From NCBI RefSeq assembly GCF_000004075.3, contig NC_026657.2, forward strand, positions 30,040,408 to 30,104,407: 64,000 nucleotides of DNA. The letters are read 5' to 3'. The notes beneath the pieces were generated by a model. It worked only from the letters and a program-made list of their open reading frames with translations, was not told the origin of the DNA and did no database searches. Positions 39,301 to 50,269 of this stretch are shown here, in pieces. The DNA is from Cucumis sativus. Lineage: Eukaryota; Streptophyta; Magnoliopsida; Cucurbitales; Cucurbitaceae. Position 1 is the stretch's first letter, and each line of letters starts with the position of its first letter. The position numbers were made by a program, and so were the translations under genes.

Positions 39301-40860
39301 TCATGATTCACATGTATTATTCATCTTTTGCAATAGCTTATATTACAAGTTTAGTTTAACCTTTAGATTGATTTTTAATTTATTTATTTCATCAACTTTA
39401 AAATGTGTTTATAGATATTTAAACTTAAATTTTTATCTCTCATGCGTTGTTTCTAATAATTTCGTTGAGTAATTTGTCATTTTTATGTTTAATACCGTCA
39501 AAATTCATAGATCTTTTAAACACAAAATTAAAAGTTCACATACAAATTATGAATTCTTTAGGCACAAGTTTAATAGTTGAGGAACTAAACTTATAACTAA
39601 ACCTCAATTTGTTTCAAATTTTGTCAAACGTATTTTCATTTTAAAGTTAAAGACAATATGAAGATGTGTACATCTTTTGTAGCATATGATTGAAAGACCA
39701 AAGTTAATATACGTATGTGAAAGTTATCGTTGGAATTAATTAAATCAATAGTTTAAAGAGAATTTTAAAATTGATTGTTAGCTACCACATCTATATTTAT
39801 CTCTGTGAGAACCAAAATGTTCTCTAGTTTCTTGTAGAAAACATGTGGAGTTGAAAATCTGTTCATGTTTTGATTGTCCAAGTTGACTTCAAATCACAAC
39901 CCTACCAAAATTTAATATTGCATTGTTTAACCCTCCCCTCAGTGACTACCTCCTATCATATTATATGAACTAAATAGGTAGAGGTGTGAATTAAAAGTTA
40001 TAGCAAAAATCTTTTCTCATCCAATCTGAATTCCCACGTTATCTTATCTTCTCTCAATGATTCAAAGTTTGTATTTTGGCTAAAAGTGTCAGTTTTAGGC
40101 AGGTTGGGCCACCTAAAAGTTGTTCACAGTTAAAGAACTTCCTTTCAGCTGGGGACAATAATATTAAAAGAAAAGGGAGCAAATAGTTGAGTTCTTGTTA
40201 AGGTTGTTGGTGTTGTTTTCTTGTCCAGATATAGCATATGGCTGTGTTTAGTTTTGATGCCAAAAAGATAATGTTTAGTAGCAGATGAGAATTAAATTAA
40301 GCAGAGGAAAAAGTTGCAATATAAAATCACCCCTTGTAATTGAACATACTCAGGTTTAATTTTAACATAATTTGACAGTAGGGAAGTTTTCTGAATACTG
40401 TTTTTTTTTTTTTTTTTTTGTTAAATGATGATCAGTCATTGAAAGTCCAAACCTTTTATCTAAGTCATCTTCAGATTCTTAGTTTCATTATTTATGAAGT
40501 TTAAGAATGATATGATGCACAAGTACAGAAAATATCCAAAATTATAAGGTCTTTGAAACTCCAATATTGGGCTGTTATACATTTCTTCCTACCCACAATT
40601 AATAATGAGTGGCCATTTTTATTATATAGTAGTGTATGTTAATAGCAGTAAATTTGATAGTTTTCTTTCCTCCTCTTCCATGGCTTAGCGTGGTTACGAA
40701 CACGAAGCTTGAAGCTCTTTCTTTCATCTTCTCTTCCTTTCAGTTTAACAAATCCCAGTCACAACTTTCATTCCTCCTACATCTTCAAATCTTTATCAAA
40801 GCTTCTGGTTTCCTGTTGGGCCTGTCTGCTGTTTGCTTGCCGCTAACGAAATTTTAGCCT
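36332..40860. other. Gene-free interval between the MYB and FAD-synthase-like genes
   Basis: Holds the far-upstream region of the MYB gene and the 3' flank of the FAD-synthase-like gene. Several TA runs (39020-39040 and 39281-39299) and a GAA run (near 38745-38760) occur. No ORF here looks coding. Positions 39360-39610 resemble a decayed dispersed repeat and are listed separately. Confidence 0.6.
39360..39610. repeat. Possible decayed dispersed repeat
   Basis: Recurrent phrases of the kind TTTAAACACAAAATTAAAAG and GAACTAAACTTATAACTAAA resemble low-complexity dispersed repeats common in plant intergenic DNA. No ends or coding remnants are visible. Confidence 0.22.
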
Positions 40861-43800
40861 TCAGGTTTCTGGAGAATTCAAGTTGGTGTCGGTGAACGCC
40901 CCAGGTTGGAACTTCTTGCTCAAGGCTTCTGCAGCTAACTGATTTCTTTCTTCATTCTGAAACCAAACGAGCAAAACGTTACATACTTCATTCGTTTTCT
41001 TTCATAAGCTCGATATTGTTTAAGGGGGGGAGGGGGAGACAACTTGTACCTTGCCTTTGAAACTTATAATAATCGGCCCAGATCTAGCTTCTCGATAACA
41101 CCCTTGACGAGGCAAAGGAAATAGTTAGGAAGAGATTGGAAAAGATATATAATCAGAGTGGGAAAACTAAACCTATTTAAGGATTCTCACCAATGTGTAT
41201 ATCTGGGAATTCAAGACAGAGTTTGGCTAGAGATGGAGCAATTTCTACCTGTGTTTAATACAAAAAAACACATATGGAGTGTTGGAGATTAATGGAACCA
41301 GAAAACAGATTAGAGACAGCAAATATACCAACTCTGTGTTTGAACAAACTAGCACAAACCATGGTCAAGCTGAGAAATCATTTATTTATTCTCTTAGCAC
41401 CTTAATTTAATTTCCATGCTCAAGCACAAAATCATTTTATCATTCCCCACATCACTCGACCAAAGGGGTTCTAACTATGTACTAGCATATCCGAAACCTT
41501 AAAAACTGAAAAACAGTAACCAAACACTAATATATCCAGAGTCGGCGTGTTTCTGGCATCACCTTAATTTATTTATGTAGCCGAAATGGCACAGAACATT
41601 GATGCTAAGGAAAGACGAGATGTAATAATAATTCATCAAAGAGTATGCCACAAATGCAGCTGGATGGCAAGGCAAGGAAAATCTCACACATACATCTGAA
41701 AGTTTTGTGGTCAAGTGCTTTGACTTGTATGGTTCCAACAATGGGAAAAGATCACCAGTTCTTGTTAACTCAATCAAACAATCCCATTGCAAGTCCAGCT
41801 CAGTTAAGTTTGTTGCAGTAAGAACTATCACATTATGGCACTTGATCTACAAGAGAGAATTGTTAGCGACTAATTTCAAGAAACCCTGGTGCAGAAATTA
41901 TATCAAGATTGATTCAAATTTAAGGTAATTTAATATATTAGAAGGCAAACCTTCTATTCTATAATAAATGGGAAAGAAAAAAACCCACACATCCTAACCG
42001 TACCAATGGGACTGGCAACTTTTCGTGATGTAATAGTTCAGTGATCCCCTCAGGCAGCTGAGCCATCTGAAAAGAAAACATCTGTTAATCACAACAGAAC
42101 CAAACCCAAACATCCATGTTAAGATTGAAATTACCTCATTTCGGTCACCAGTGCAATGTTCCCCTATTAGATGCCTGAGGTATTCTTCAAATTCTTCATC
42201 AGGAGCCTGTTGAAGTTTCAATGCAAGTGTAATTTTTTTAGCCAGTTGACAAAAAGCGAAGGGAAAAAAGTTCTCAGTTCATTCCCAATTATGTCACTTC
42301 AAAATATTGCCGAAAAAATAAAACAACGCACCAGTCGAACACCAAATGCCTTTGCAATACCCCCTAAAGTTGCATCAGAAAACAATGGGCCTACTCCTCC
42401 ATATATAAACACCTGTGATAGCCAGCAAGTAAAAGGAGTCTAGATGCATCATATAAATTCATGACAACAAAAACCAAAAAAGAAGTTAGTTATTTTCAGG
42501 TTGAGCAGTTTACCATCTCATTGGAAGACCGTCTTAACTCTACTTCTTCAGCAACAGAATCTATCTGATACAAGGTGAAAGAGCAGAAGATGAAAAGTTA
42601 ACAAAGGTCCATCTCTTTACTATTAGAGCATGGTAATGAGGATTAAAACCCACCGCAGGTGCATTTTTTCCCCCTAAAAAGGAAGATTTGTGTATGCCTA
42701 ACCCAAACACGACAATTTAAATTTAATAGTACAGCAAGTACTGATTTTCTGATGTCTTCAACATAATTATAATAAATGTTATTACATACAATGAGTTATC
42801 TTATTATACCCAATTCATACGGGAAAGCTAATTCAACCTAGAAGTACAAGTCTATTCTTGTAGTAACTTACATCATTTCGAACTATGGAAGTGTGTGATA
42901 TAGACCAACCAATGGAGTGCACCTTTCTTCGCATTGAGAGTCCCAATCGATCCTCAACAGTGCCGAAGCTGAGCTATGGGGCAGATAAAGGATAATGGAA
43001 GACTTCAGCGATAACAGTCCAAAAGATTCAAAAGAAATAGCACTTTGTCTTCTATTTCTTCAACTTTTTTTTTTTTTGTTGCAATAACAATGATATTTCA
43101 GAGAACTGTTACGAATGCAACATGGCACCATGCACATGTGAATTTAGGACTTGTTATCACATAAATCACACGAAGTAAAAATTGCAAAAGACATGAAATA
43201 GTAAAGTTCTTCATTCATTCAATCCAGATCAATTAATATTTATGAATTTCACGAGATAGGATATCACAGAAGCATGAGTTTGAGGACAAGATGTTCAAAA
43301 CGGTGGGAACAAAAAGCCAGGGTGAAAGGTTAAAGAGTTGGTTGAGATTCAATATCACAAAGGTTTACTTCCATTAGTATTGAAAATAAAGTAAACAGCT
43401 TACTTGAGAGAATGGAGACATTTAGCAACTAATTATGTGGTACAAACGAGAGACTTACAGGATCTCATCTCCAACAGCTATGACCGATGCAGTGAGCATA
43501 CTCTGTTTCTGCAAATCCACATTGTTCGTCCCATTACTCATAGAATTTAGCACGGAAGGTGAAAACCTTTTTGCTCTCCCTGCTCTTTCTGTCCTTCCAT
43601 CTGAAAGCAAGTATGCAGGTCTAAATTTCTCCTCGTTTCCAGTTGAATTACTAATGCATAACAATGCATTTGGAAGTGTATCATGTATACTCCCAATTGA
43701 AGTATATCTACAAAAGAAAACCAAATAAGTAACCCTAAAAATGAAGGAAAAGCTTTGAAAAGAGTAAACCAGGTATCACAAACAAACACAACCCTGCAGC

Positions 43801-45494
43801 TACATGAGCAAGAAAAATAACTAGCATCCCGTGTTTACTTGGTATCATTACCCGTGATCATAAAGACTGCAGTACTGGACCTTGCACGTTAATAGGAATG
43901 CCCATACATCTCTGGGAAGAAGAAGAGAATGAGGAGAAAATTAACCATCAGTCATATATTTCCTCGAATAGGACATTCTGCCCATGGCAATTATACTCAT
44001 AAATGTTTCATCTTGAATTGGGTACTCAGTTAAAGAAAAGTTGGGCTGGTAGAAATGAAATAGAATAGCAAATAATACCAAACCACACCTGTAAGACCAA
44101 TCCAAAATGGGGTTCACTCTCATAAATGGTGGCCATCCAGGTGAACTAGGAGAAAATTGTTCTTGGCCTACCTGTTTGTTTTGAGGAAGAGGGGGGCAGA
44201 CAAATCGAGGCATCTTCATTTCAAAGTACAAATATAATAGCCAATAAAAAATATGGAGTCTATGAAGATAAAGCACAAATAATACCGCTGTAGGATCCCC
44301 AATCCGCACACCAAGGAAAATGGCTCTGATAGGTCTACTCTTCAATAAAGACTCCAAGCCAGATTTGAAATCTGTCCGGATGATATCCATTAGCAAGCCA
44401 TAGCTGATATGTAAGAATGAGTTGATTAGCAGTTAGCTAAAATTGATGCTACAGACTTAATTCCCTGAAGTGAAATTAAAGGTATTCTTACTTGGTTGCC
44501 ATATCATAAGTAAATGAGTTGATTTCAGGGAAAGCAGAAGGGCTCTCAAAATATATTGTTCGAATAGGAAATTCCTTTAGTCCATCAACAGAACAGCCTT
44601 CTTCCTCTTTATGCAGGAAAAATGCAGCTCGAAGTATGTGCAGTAAAACCTATACATTCAATTTGCCATAAGAACCAATGGAGAAATAGTAGACTAGTTG
44701 ATAAACAGAGTCTGACACCAAAACTTACAGTCGAATCTTTTCCGCCATTGAAGCTGAAAGCGACCTCTTCAGTGCTGTTGAAGATGCAAATTACAATATG
44801 TTATAACATGCAAAAAACTTAGAGGCAAATACCATTATACGTTTCAGGAAATGGTATCATAGATGCCAATCTTTCATTTCCTTGGCTTATTATTGAGATT
44901 TTCTTAACCTATCCCCATCAACATCTAATCACCAACAAAATGCTGAACATTTGCAATCACAATGCCAATTCACTGAATTCATGAGCGTATGTAATTTTTT
45001 TAAAGTTAAAATAACTTTAAAATGCAGAAGCATGAGAAACCAGTGTACTGTATGAAAGTACCAGTGGTGCAAATTCAAAATAAGTTGAATGGTTCCATAT
45101 GTCATTTTCCTTCACTAGTATCCAACATGGTATTAAATGAATCCCTTCAATTTTCCCAATTTCAACTAAAAACTTCCATACAAAAACTACCAATAATTAC
45201 ATCGGTGGAAGTAGAATAACTCAAACAATTAAAAAGGTTTTCATACATTACGAATTAAAGTCAACATAAGATTTAAAATTTTCCCGTTCTATAACCACGA
45301 GTATCAAGGCAACAAGCAAAAAACCAAATCAATATTAACTCAAGAAGAACAACCCGCCAAAGAACCAATAGAAATCGACAAAGAAGTACTTACGAATATA
45401 AAGCCAGAGCTCTCTTAACAACATAGATGGCGTTATTGTACTTGGTCTTGAGTCTTCGATCATCACAATCTCTGATTGCTTTATCGATCTCCAT
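40861..45494 (-). CDS. FAD synthase-like protein (PP-loop/PAPS reductase-like plus molybdopterin-binding-like domain)
   Basis: Probable FMN adenylyltransferase: FMN + ATP gives FAD + PPi. Sixteen coding exons, all GT-AG and in phase: 45494-45394, 44774-44729, 44649-44492, 44403-44286, 44171-44089, 43911-43852, 43707-43459, 42968-42872, 42564-42514, 42412-42332, 42206-42135, 42066-42004, 41846-41694, 41248-41191, 41102-41050 and 40956-40861. Product: 512 residues. The PP-loop SFNGGKDSTVLLH is at about 41-53 and GVRIGDPTA at about 133-141, as in FAD synthases of the PAPS-reductase family. From about 261, TASVIAVGDEILFGTVEDR opens a MoCF/CinA-like domain; its GGVGPLFSD motif departs from the usual GGLGPTxDD. 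This resembles Arabidopsis At5g03430, with domain order opposite to human FLAD1. No targeting peptide is obvious, so probably cytosolic. The leader is probably spliced: a donor at 45724/45723 and a candidate acceptor just before the ATG. Confidence 0.9.
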
Positions 45495-45724
45495 GCCCTC
45501 TGGTCCATTAAACTTATATTACATTACTTTTTCAATTGAATGAAACTAAACACAAACGAAGTTTGAAACACTTTTTAGGACCCAGAAGATGGGCAGATGG
45601 GGCATTCGCTTATTTGCAAGAATATGAAACCTCTCTTAAACCAAGCAAGCAAAATGGGTATTCAAGAATTGAAGTAAAGATGCTAATTTCAGCTAAGATA
45701 AGAAGTAAAAGTAAAGTAACTCAC

Positions 45725-45910
45725 CTTAATCAACACAGGAGATGCGTGAATTGAGAAGGGAAACTTGAAAACGAAGAGAACGGGCGGCCCCCTTGATTGA
45801 GTTGAAGGATCTCAAAGAAGGGGAGGGAATAAACGGGTTGTTTGAATGCCACAGATTGTTTATCTGTTGAAATTGATTGGAACTTTTGTAGGAGGTTTTG
45901 GTCTTACTCT
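45725..45910 (-). other. Probable 5' leader exon and promoter start of the FAD-synthase-like gene
   Basis: On the minus strand, TGTTGATTAAG is followed by the donor GTGAGTTAC at 45724, and TTTAATGGACCAG is a candidate acceptor immediately before the start codon. This would remove an intron of about 220 bases from the leader. The upstream limit is unknown. Confidence 0.4.
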
Positions 45911-46065
45911 AATCTTGGAAGGAAAAATGGAAAGAAGAGGAAGTGGGCACGGCACATGCCGTTGAAAGTTGAAAAGTGAAAACTGAAATTTGATTCAATT
46001 CGTCGTGTAATGGACCTAATGGTAATGGTAATGGAAAATTGGATATGAATACTCTGGTAATATTT

Positions 46066-46115
46066 CCTCTCCCCTCCCCTCCCCTCTCCTCTCCTCTCCT
46101 CTCCTCTCCTCTCCT
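46066..46115. repeat. (CTCCC/CTCCT)n pyrimidine minisatellite
   Basis: About ten 5-bp units, first CTCCC then CTCCT, ending in TTCCTC. It lies roughly 570-620 bp upstream of the FAD-synthase-like start codon. The perfect purine/pyrimidine strand bias could allow triplex formation. Confidence 0.9.
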
Positions 46116-46291
46116 TCCTCGCGCTTTACACAAAGAAAAAAAGATGCCATTTTTATTTTTTATTTTATCATTTTTAATACCCTTTTGTGTTTTTTCCAGA
46201 TGTCGTTCACGGCCCATTTTATGTGGGCTCAATTTTGGATTTCATTTGGTTCGGCCCACCATAAAGCCCAAACAAATTATAGATGGCTGAG

Positions 46292-46319
46292 TTTTCTTTC
46301 TTTCTTTCTTTCTTTCTTT
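46292..46319. repeat. (TTTC)n microsatellite
   Basis: About seven TTTC units in the 1.5 kb between the DUF4050 gene's 3' end and the FAD-synthase-like gene. Confidence 0.85.
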
Positions 46320-47023
46320 TTTTGATTTTTGACCAATTTGTGGTGGGGAGGTTTGAATCTATCAACAAAGGCTTACTTTATTAACTCCAATTTTTTTAGT
46401 TTGAAAATACTAATAAATTAGATGCAAGATTTGGGCCATGTGTTTCTTTACTCATGTTCGTGGTTGGGATAATGTTGTCCATTTTTTTGGCTCCAAGGCG
46501 TTGAAAGCAGCAAGGTGTATCATTTTTAATCCATATCTTGTTTGTCAGGCCGACGATAAAAATGCAGTCTCCATGCAACTTTTTGAAAATTCAATTCAAT
46601 TGTTGAACTCAAAGTGGAAAACTGAAGAAAAGAAGTATTATTTTATACCAATAGATAAGTTTTATATTTAAACATTAAATCTATGACAGATAGTCTTTAT
46701 GGCTCATGTGGAGTAGAGATCATTTGTCAGCACAAATCAATATACTTTATAAATCTAATCGGATAATTATTAATTCTCGTAATAATCGAAATTGGAATTA
46801 AGTCATTGACATTCATGAAAAAGAAAATCTCAATCTGTAAATTACCAAGAAAAAATGGAAAATGCCATAATCTTTACTTTGTTGATTACAAATCAGTATG
46901 TAGAGTACAAGAGAACCATCTATTCTGATCATCAATTTGTTCGAATGTAGCAAAAATGAATAGAAGCCTTGGGCAAAAGGGGCAAAAAGTGGAGAAAAAT
47001 GCAATTCTGATATATGAGAATGC

Positions 47024-47694
47024 CTAATCATATAGGCCATCTTCATGCCAGATATCAACCAAGAAGTCCACCATTTCCTGCAGAATCCAATTGAGTGAAG
47101 CTTTATAGAAGTAAAAGTAACCAAAAGTGAGGGGTGAGGATGAACAAAGAAACTTTACAGCTAACGGAATAGGCTGCTGAAAAGGCTCTGCAGTTAAAAG
47201 ATCTTCATATGTTGTTGTCCAGCTGCAACACGGAACGCGTCGTCGATGACTAAATAAATTGAAACTTGAAAATAACCGTGTTGAAGATGAAGCCTTCTTC
47301 AACAAACAAGAACAGGGGATGCTTGAAGCTAAATGAATACCTTAAGATTGGTTCCATTGGTTCTCGTTGCACATTTTCAGCCCGGTCGCCAACCCATTCC
47401 CTTCTTCTTTCATGCCAAGCTATCTCAGCTGTAAGAAAATGATGCACCAACATGACATTTATGAGGATATTTTGTTTGTAAATCTGATGGAAAAGTCACC
47501 CAAGAGTACGATCTATTGAGATTGAACACTTCATCCTGACAACATATGGTTGGAGGGAAGTAGATTTTACCGTGATTGATGAATGTAGGCATCTCATTAG
47601 ACTTTCCATTCAAGGCAACCTTTGAATCATTTGAGGAATGGTTCCCATTTCCATTCAAATTAGGATTTCTACCATTGATTTCCATTTTCTCCAT
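47024..47694 (-). CDS. Small DUF4050/Gag1-like clamp domain protein
   Basis: Four coding exons: 47694-47571, 47428-47341, 47222-47159 and 47077-47024, GT-AG and in phase, giving 109 residues. The N-terminus (MEKMEINGRN and an Asn/Ser-rich tail) is variable. The conserved block covers INHAEIAWHERRREWVGDR, then SWTTTYEDLLTAEPFQQPIP and EMVDFLVDIWHEDGLYD, which matches plant DUF4050 proteins. Plant members have no established function that I know; the fission-yeast namesake Gag1 associates with Gad8 in TORC2 signalling. At 109 residues it is shorter than the 150-200 usual for plant members, which often begin with a Cys-rich segment, so an alternative upstream coding exon is possible. The leader appears spliced and carries two upstream ORFs. 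Confidence 0.85.
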
Positions 47695-47707
47695 AATGAA
47701 CAACCAT
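47669..47707 (-). other. Upstream ORF overlapping the DUF4050-like start codon
   Basis: An ATG 13 bases upstream of the main ATG opens a different frame encoding MVVHYGENGNQW then TAG, so it terminates inside the main coding region. It would compete with main-frame initiation if the leader includes it, which the acceptor near 47728 (CGTGTACAG) suggests. Confidence 0.5.
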
Positions 47708-48615
47708 TGCCTTTGAAAAACTGTGACCTGTACACGAAATAAAGATAAAGAGTCTCTTCAGGAATGTAAAATTTGATTGATATTCGAGATAATTTGTTGA
47801 TATCCTTTAAAATTGTCGATATTATACTATATTCACAATACACATTTACTTTTTACAATATGCTTTCATATTCTAATAAAGAGCAAAACGTAAATAAATG
47901 TATATTTGCCCCTATCATATAATGTAAAATTCACAATCTCCACCCTATTGAAGAGAAATCACGTTGATTTTAACACCCTTGCCCATCTCATACCATACAG
48001 GGTTGCACGAACCTTTGCCTCACGCTATTGCATTTCAATCAACCATTATCTTGTTTCAATAAAAAATTACATGTGTAGAGTTCGAGTCCTAATAAGAAGA
48101 CATGTTTTAATATCCTTGCAACAAAGTTGTACGAGTGCATAAAGTTTGAACAACATACTTGGAGTCCTAAAACCATGAAGTTCATTAGTCGCAAAGTTTC
48201 TATAGTAGTAAGTATATTTTCACTGCTGAAAAACAAGGGATGAATGCTCAAAAAGAAGAAAAAGAAATCAAACATAGTTTCATTATTCGTTATTTCCTAG
48301 TCTTTTCATTCACTTACAACAAGAAACAACCACCAACGTTTGGTTATGTTTGTAAGTAAAATCATTTCTAGGCTAAGGCTGCGAATTTCAACTCTCTTTT
48401 TTAACATCTTATTTTATCTTACTATCTCTTGCCGTAAATCCTCTCAATATTTTTGTGATTCTCGTCTTACATCCCTCATTATGCATTGGGAATGTTTTCA
48501 ATCTTTTATCTTGTTTGTGGTAATAAAGGTTTTCGTTTCTCATAAAAATAAAAATAAAAAGGGTAAAATACTTTTTTAGTAGACTTCAAAAACTAATCAA
48601 ATGTGTACTCCATAG

Positions 48616-48712
48616 ATATTAAATACTTTGGTGCTTCTTACGACGCTTTTTGATGTGTATCTTTCATATTAAATACTTTGGTGCTTCTTACGACGCTTTT
48701 TGATGTGTATCT
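48616..48712. repeat. Perfect 47-bp tandem duplication (50-bp period)
   Basis: The segment 48616-48662 recurs without a change at 48666-48712, separated by TTC. It lies inside the presumed leader intron of the DUF4050-like gene. Identical copies imply a recent duplication. Confidence 0.95.
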
Positions 48713-49617
48713 AGCTGGATGACATGGGAGAATTTAGAAAGTGTTTTATTACTCAAAGGAACTATGAAGGTATTGAAAGTCTATGCCAAACACAAATTAA
48801 ATCAGAGCAGAAAGGAACCATATTTCAGTCATTAAAGTTATGATATTTCATTAACTTCTCAAAAACAACTTTGGCCATCTTAATTGTGTGGAGTCGTCAT
48901 CTTTTAGACTTTAAAAGCCAACAGAGAAGAAAATAAAATTTTCTTTTGTTCTTCTCAATTTCATGGCATGGCATATAAGCTTCTACATTCTATTTAGTCT
49001 TGAGAGATACAGTAATTGCCTAAACATAAAAGAGTTTTTTCTTGCTTGACTCATCCCAACTCTTTAGTCCCATCAAGTTTGTTCCACCAACAAATTCCGA
49101 ATCCATTAATCTCTGCCGGCTCTAGTTTGAAACTGAGAGCTAATCACTCACTCTTTGAATTAATCCTAGAAAATTCAAAATGTCAAGGAAGTGATCCTTG
49201 ACTCCAAGGATACATATTCCACTCCATCAGACTGAAAATAGAACAGTATCTGCTCTTCTACTTGCTATGCATTTTCTTCATAGCACAAAATAACACCTAA
49301 CCATTTGAAGGAATTCCACATTTAAGACAATTCAAATTAAAGATCCATCAAAGAAACATCATGCTTAATCCGAACAAATTAGAATCAACTGTTCATGTTT
49401 CTCAATAAACTCACGGATCAAGGGTTTCCCACATTTCAGAAACACGAATCCTCACACGAACAGTCACCATAAAGAAACAATGATTCAGATCAGCTCATTA
49501 CAGAAAACCCACATCCATAATCGTAAGAAAAACAGAAAAAGGTCCCAGAAATTTTCACACAAACAGAAATGGGTAGAAGAATTAGAAGAAGTAGGGCAGA
49601 GGGGCAGTAAGTGAGTA

Positions 49618-49760
49618 CCTTTTGACCCTCAAAAAAGGAGTAAACAGTGAATCCTCCTGTAGTGAAGCGTTGAGATTGGGGTTGATCTTAAAGGAAAATT
49701 ACCGAAGAAGAAGAAACAGCATCCCCTTTTCAGCTTTCGCTACAGAAAAGGGGGGAAAAG
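49618..49760 (-). other. Probable first (leader) exon of the DUF4050-like gene
   Basis: On the minus strand GGGTCAAAAG is followed by GTACTCACTTAC, a plausible donor at about 49618. With the acceptor near 47728 this makes a leader intron of about 1.9 kb. A short uORF (ATG at 49722, seven codons MLFLLLR, stop at 49699) lies inside. The upstream limit of the exon is a guess. Confidence 0.4.
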
Positions 49761-49896
49761 AAAGTGGATGGTTGTGCAGTAAACGGCGAAGAATACTGAC
49801 AGTTTTGTTTGATCCAACGGCTGAAATGGTGCCAAATGCCAAGAGATGTGTGGTTTGAAGGTTAATGTCAAAACCCAATATTGGGTCCCAACAGAT

Positions 49897-49950
49897 GAAG
49901 AGGAAGAAGAGGAAGAGGAAGAAGAAGAAGAAGAAGAAGAAGAAGAAGAG
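49897..49950. repeat. (GAA/GAG)n purine repeat
   Basis: A 54-bp all-purine tract of GAA and GAG units just upstream of the presumed DUF4050-like leader exon. Its translations (poly-Glu on + and poly-Ser on -) are artefacts of the repeat. Confidence 0.9.
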
Positions 49951-50249
49951 AATATGGAGTGCGGTGGATTTGGGAATCCTACATTTTGGGTCTCTTGTTT
50001 TAATGGCATTTCAGTTTTGTATTTTATTGAGGATACGGATTATGATGATGTTCTTGTGTAGACCGTTCAAAATGTTACCCCATCGCCATTCAATTATGAT
50101 CCAAATTTATGAAGTTTGGTAATGCTGGGGACTGGTACAGATCGTACCATCTTCATTTATGTTTTAATGGTAAACCAATAATGGAGCCTTCCGGATGCTC
50201 CCCGCGGTCATCATCAACAAATTTCCCCTTTTCTTCCCTCACTCACTCA

Positions 50250-50269
50250 CTCTCTCTCTCTCTCTCTCT
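50250..50269. repeat. (TC)10 microsatellite
   Basis: About ten TC units preceded by three ACTC units, in upstream DNA of the DUF4050-like gene. Confidence 0.85.

Larger units (their letters stand above)
45911..47023. other. Intergenic spacer between the DUF4050-like and FAD-synthase-like genes
   Basis: Holds the distal promoter of the FAD-synthase-like gene and the 3' flank of the DUF4050-like gene; both are transcribed leftward. Apart from the two pyrimidine repeats I see no feature. The frames at 45909-46232 and 46438-46671 look non-coding. Confidence 0.55.

Noticed and set aside
49740-50121. Open frames with poly-Ser, poly-Glu or poly-Lys
   Set aside because: They are the translations in different frames of the GAA/GAG repeat at 49897-49950.
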